Positions 4,753-5,347 of a stretch of 5,347 nt of DNA are shown one piece after another; the stretch's first letter is position 1; the number at the start of each line of letters is the position of its first letter. The translations under genes were made by a program, and so were the position numbers. Origin of the DNA: an uncultured Pseudoflavonifractor sp. (lineage in GTDB: Bacteria > Bacillota_A > Clostridia > Oscillospirales > Oscillospiraceae); assembly GCA_947575475.1 (NCBI GenBank), contig CANPNN010000105.1, forward strand, positions 1-5,347. Direction: 5' to 3'. The notes under the pieces were generated by a model. It had not been told where the DNA came from, ran no database searches, and worked only from the letters and a program-made list of their open reading frames with translations.

Positions 4753-5148
4753 ATGACTGACCGAGAGCTGGCCGATCTGGCCTATGACATGCTGAAGCGT
4801 TCCTATGTCCCCTACTCCAAATTCCCCGTGGGGGCCGCCCTGCTCTGCGCCGACGGCACTGTGTTCACCGGGTGCAATGTGGAGAACGCGGCCTACGGCT
4901 CCACCATCTGCGCCGAACGCACCGCCCTTGTCAAGGCGGTAAGCGAGGGCCACCGGGACGATTTCATCCGTCTGGCGGTGGTGGGGGATTCCACCGACTA
5001 CTGCTGGCCCTGCGGGGCCTGCCGCCAGATGCTCTACGAGTTCGCCCCCGAGCTGGAGCTGCTGGTGGGCCGGGGGGACCGGGAGTTTGTAAAGCTCCCC
5101 CTCTCCGAGCTGCTGCCCCACGGCTTCGGCCCCAAGGCCCTGACCTGA
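4753..5148 (+). CDS. cdd: Cytidine deaminase
   Basis: Cytidine deaminase hydrolyses cytidine and deoxycytidine to uridine and deoxyuridine plus ammonia in cytoplasmic pyrimidine salvage. The 131 residues match the short, homotetrameric, three-cysteine class. YVPYSKFPVGAAL (18-30) and GCNVENAAYGSTICAERTA (40-58) are nearly invariant. Cys53 with Glu55 (the C-A-E motif; Glu as proton shuttle) and Cys87 and Cys90 in PCGACRQ (86-92) bind the catalytic zinc. The C-terminal strand and LLPHGFGP (120-127) also fit the family. The gene is complete and shows no missing catalytic residue. It lies 23 bases behind the deacetylase lipoprotein, with no obvious metabolic link; in many Firmicutes cdd neighbours era, deoC or pyrimidine phosphorylase instead. 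What follows it is hairpins, so it is the last gene of the unit. Confidence 0.96.
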   Translation: MTDRELADLAYDMLKRSYVPYSKFPVGAALLCADGTVFTGCNVENAAYGSTICAERTALVKAVSEGHRDDFIRLAVVGDSTDYCWPCGACRQMLYEFAPELELLVGRGDREFVKLPLSELLPHGFGPKALT

Positions 5149-5212
5149 AATTCCCTCTGGCAGGCGGAGTCGTTTGACTGGCGGCTGCCGGCAAACCTAT
5201 CCCTGCGTGGAA

Positions 5213-5229
5213 GTGGGGCGCGCCCCTAC
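5213..5229. repeat. GTAGGGGCG-type palindrome, possible dispersed repeat
   Basis: A perfect 12-base palindrome GGGGCGCGCCCC (5215-5226) sits inside GTGGGGCGCGCCCCTAC. On the minus strand it begins GTAGGGGCG, close to the start of the next hairpin on the plus strand (CGTAGGGCG at 5246), so the two may be inverted copies of one repeat type. Elements beginning GTAGGGGCG are, from general knowledge, frequent between genes in Oscillospiraceae; copy number cannot be seen here. Confidence 0.4.
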
Positions 5230-5244
5230 ATATTCGTATGATTT

Positions 5245-5280
5245 TCGTAGGGCGGGGGAAAGCCTCCGCCCTACGATTTT
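5245..5280 (+). repeat. Long hairpin repeat; may also terminate cdd
   Basis: TCGTAGGGCGG (5245-5255) pairs perfectly with CCGCCCTACGA (5266-5276). The stem can extend through G-U, G-C and G-C pairs to a 4-base loop (AAAG), then TTTT follows. It lies about 97 bases after the cdd stop. It could be a terminator, a REP-like dispersed repeat, or both. Confidence 0.55.
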
Positions 5281-5310
5281 GGAGCGAGAATATGGCGGTA
5301 AAACGACCAA

Positions 5311-5347
5311 ACCCCCACGGCTTACTTCGTAACGCCGTGGGGGTCTT
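5311..5347 (+). terminator. Strong stem-loop terminator at the window edge
   Basis: ACCCCCACGGC (5311-5321) pairs perfectly with GCCGTGGGGGT (5334-5344). An inner TTAC/GTAA stem closes a TTC loop with one bulged C. The tail TCTT runs into the window end, so the U-tract cannot be judged. On the minus strand the stem is followed by TTTGGTCGTTTTACC, so it could serve a convergent gene to the right. Confidence 0.65.

Noticed and set aside
4663..5121. Minus-strand open frame opposite cdd
   Set aside because: The plus strand encodes an unmistakable cytidine deaminase with all catalytic residues; the reverse frame has no recognisable features.
5215..5226. GGGGCGCGCCCC as a regulator operator
   Set aside because: It lies downstream of cdd with no promoter beside it, and it fits the dispersed-hairpin interpretation better.

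Overview
The window looks like chromosomal DNA of a GC-rich, spore-forming, low-copy-mobile-element Firmicute of the gut Clostridia, most likely Oscillospiraceae (Flavonifractor / Lawsonibacter / Pseudoflavonifractor type). This is inferred from a SpoVA spore-membrane protein, strong AGGAGG-type ribosome sites, clostridial-style proteins, GC-rich coding sequence with AT-rich promoters, and GTAGGGGCG-type dispersed hairpins. No transposase, integrase, tRNA or CRISPR array was seen.

Layout. Positions 1-654 hold no protein gene. The left edge reads, on the minus strand, as the promoter and leader of an rRNA operon whose 16S gene would lie just outside the window: A-tract UP element, TTGACA-17-TATCCT, a GAAA-capped hairpin, and a TTGTAAATTAAACAAC-type leader. 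Upstream of it, a second perfect-spacing promoter (TTGACA-17-TATAGT) drives about 310 nt of non-coding, hairpin-rich sequence that ends at a GC-rich stem. This is a candidate structured RNA that I could not assign to a family. Next are a stand-alone spoVAC (minus) with a perfect-palindrome terminator and a sigma-G-like promoter, then a small AT-richer membrane protein (plus) with its own promoter and terminator. A short remnant of a TetR-type regulator follows. Then come two minus-strand genes, each with its own terminator: a membrane-anchored XRE-type regulator and an eight-helix membrane protein of unknown function.

From 3384 the plus strand carries a likely two-gene unit: a lipoprotein with a polysaccharide-deacetylase-like domain, and cytidine deaminase (cdd) 23 bases downstream behind an AAGGAGG site. 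The last 200 bases contain two or three strong hairpins, the first two resembling dispersed repeats and the last a terminator.

How the parts work together. Apart from the deacetylase-cdd pair, the window is a string of single-gene units separated by factor-independent terminators, so little functional coupling is expected. SpoVAC belongs to the spore dipicolinate channel. The lipoprotein probably acts on cell-surface glycans. Cdd salvages pyrimidines. The membrane-tethered XRE protein may sense an envelope or membrane signal. The least explained parts are the candidate RNA, the orphan state of spoVAC, and the reversed domain order of the XRE protein.
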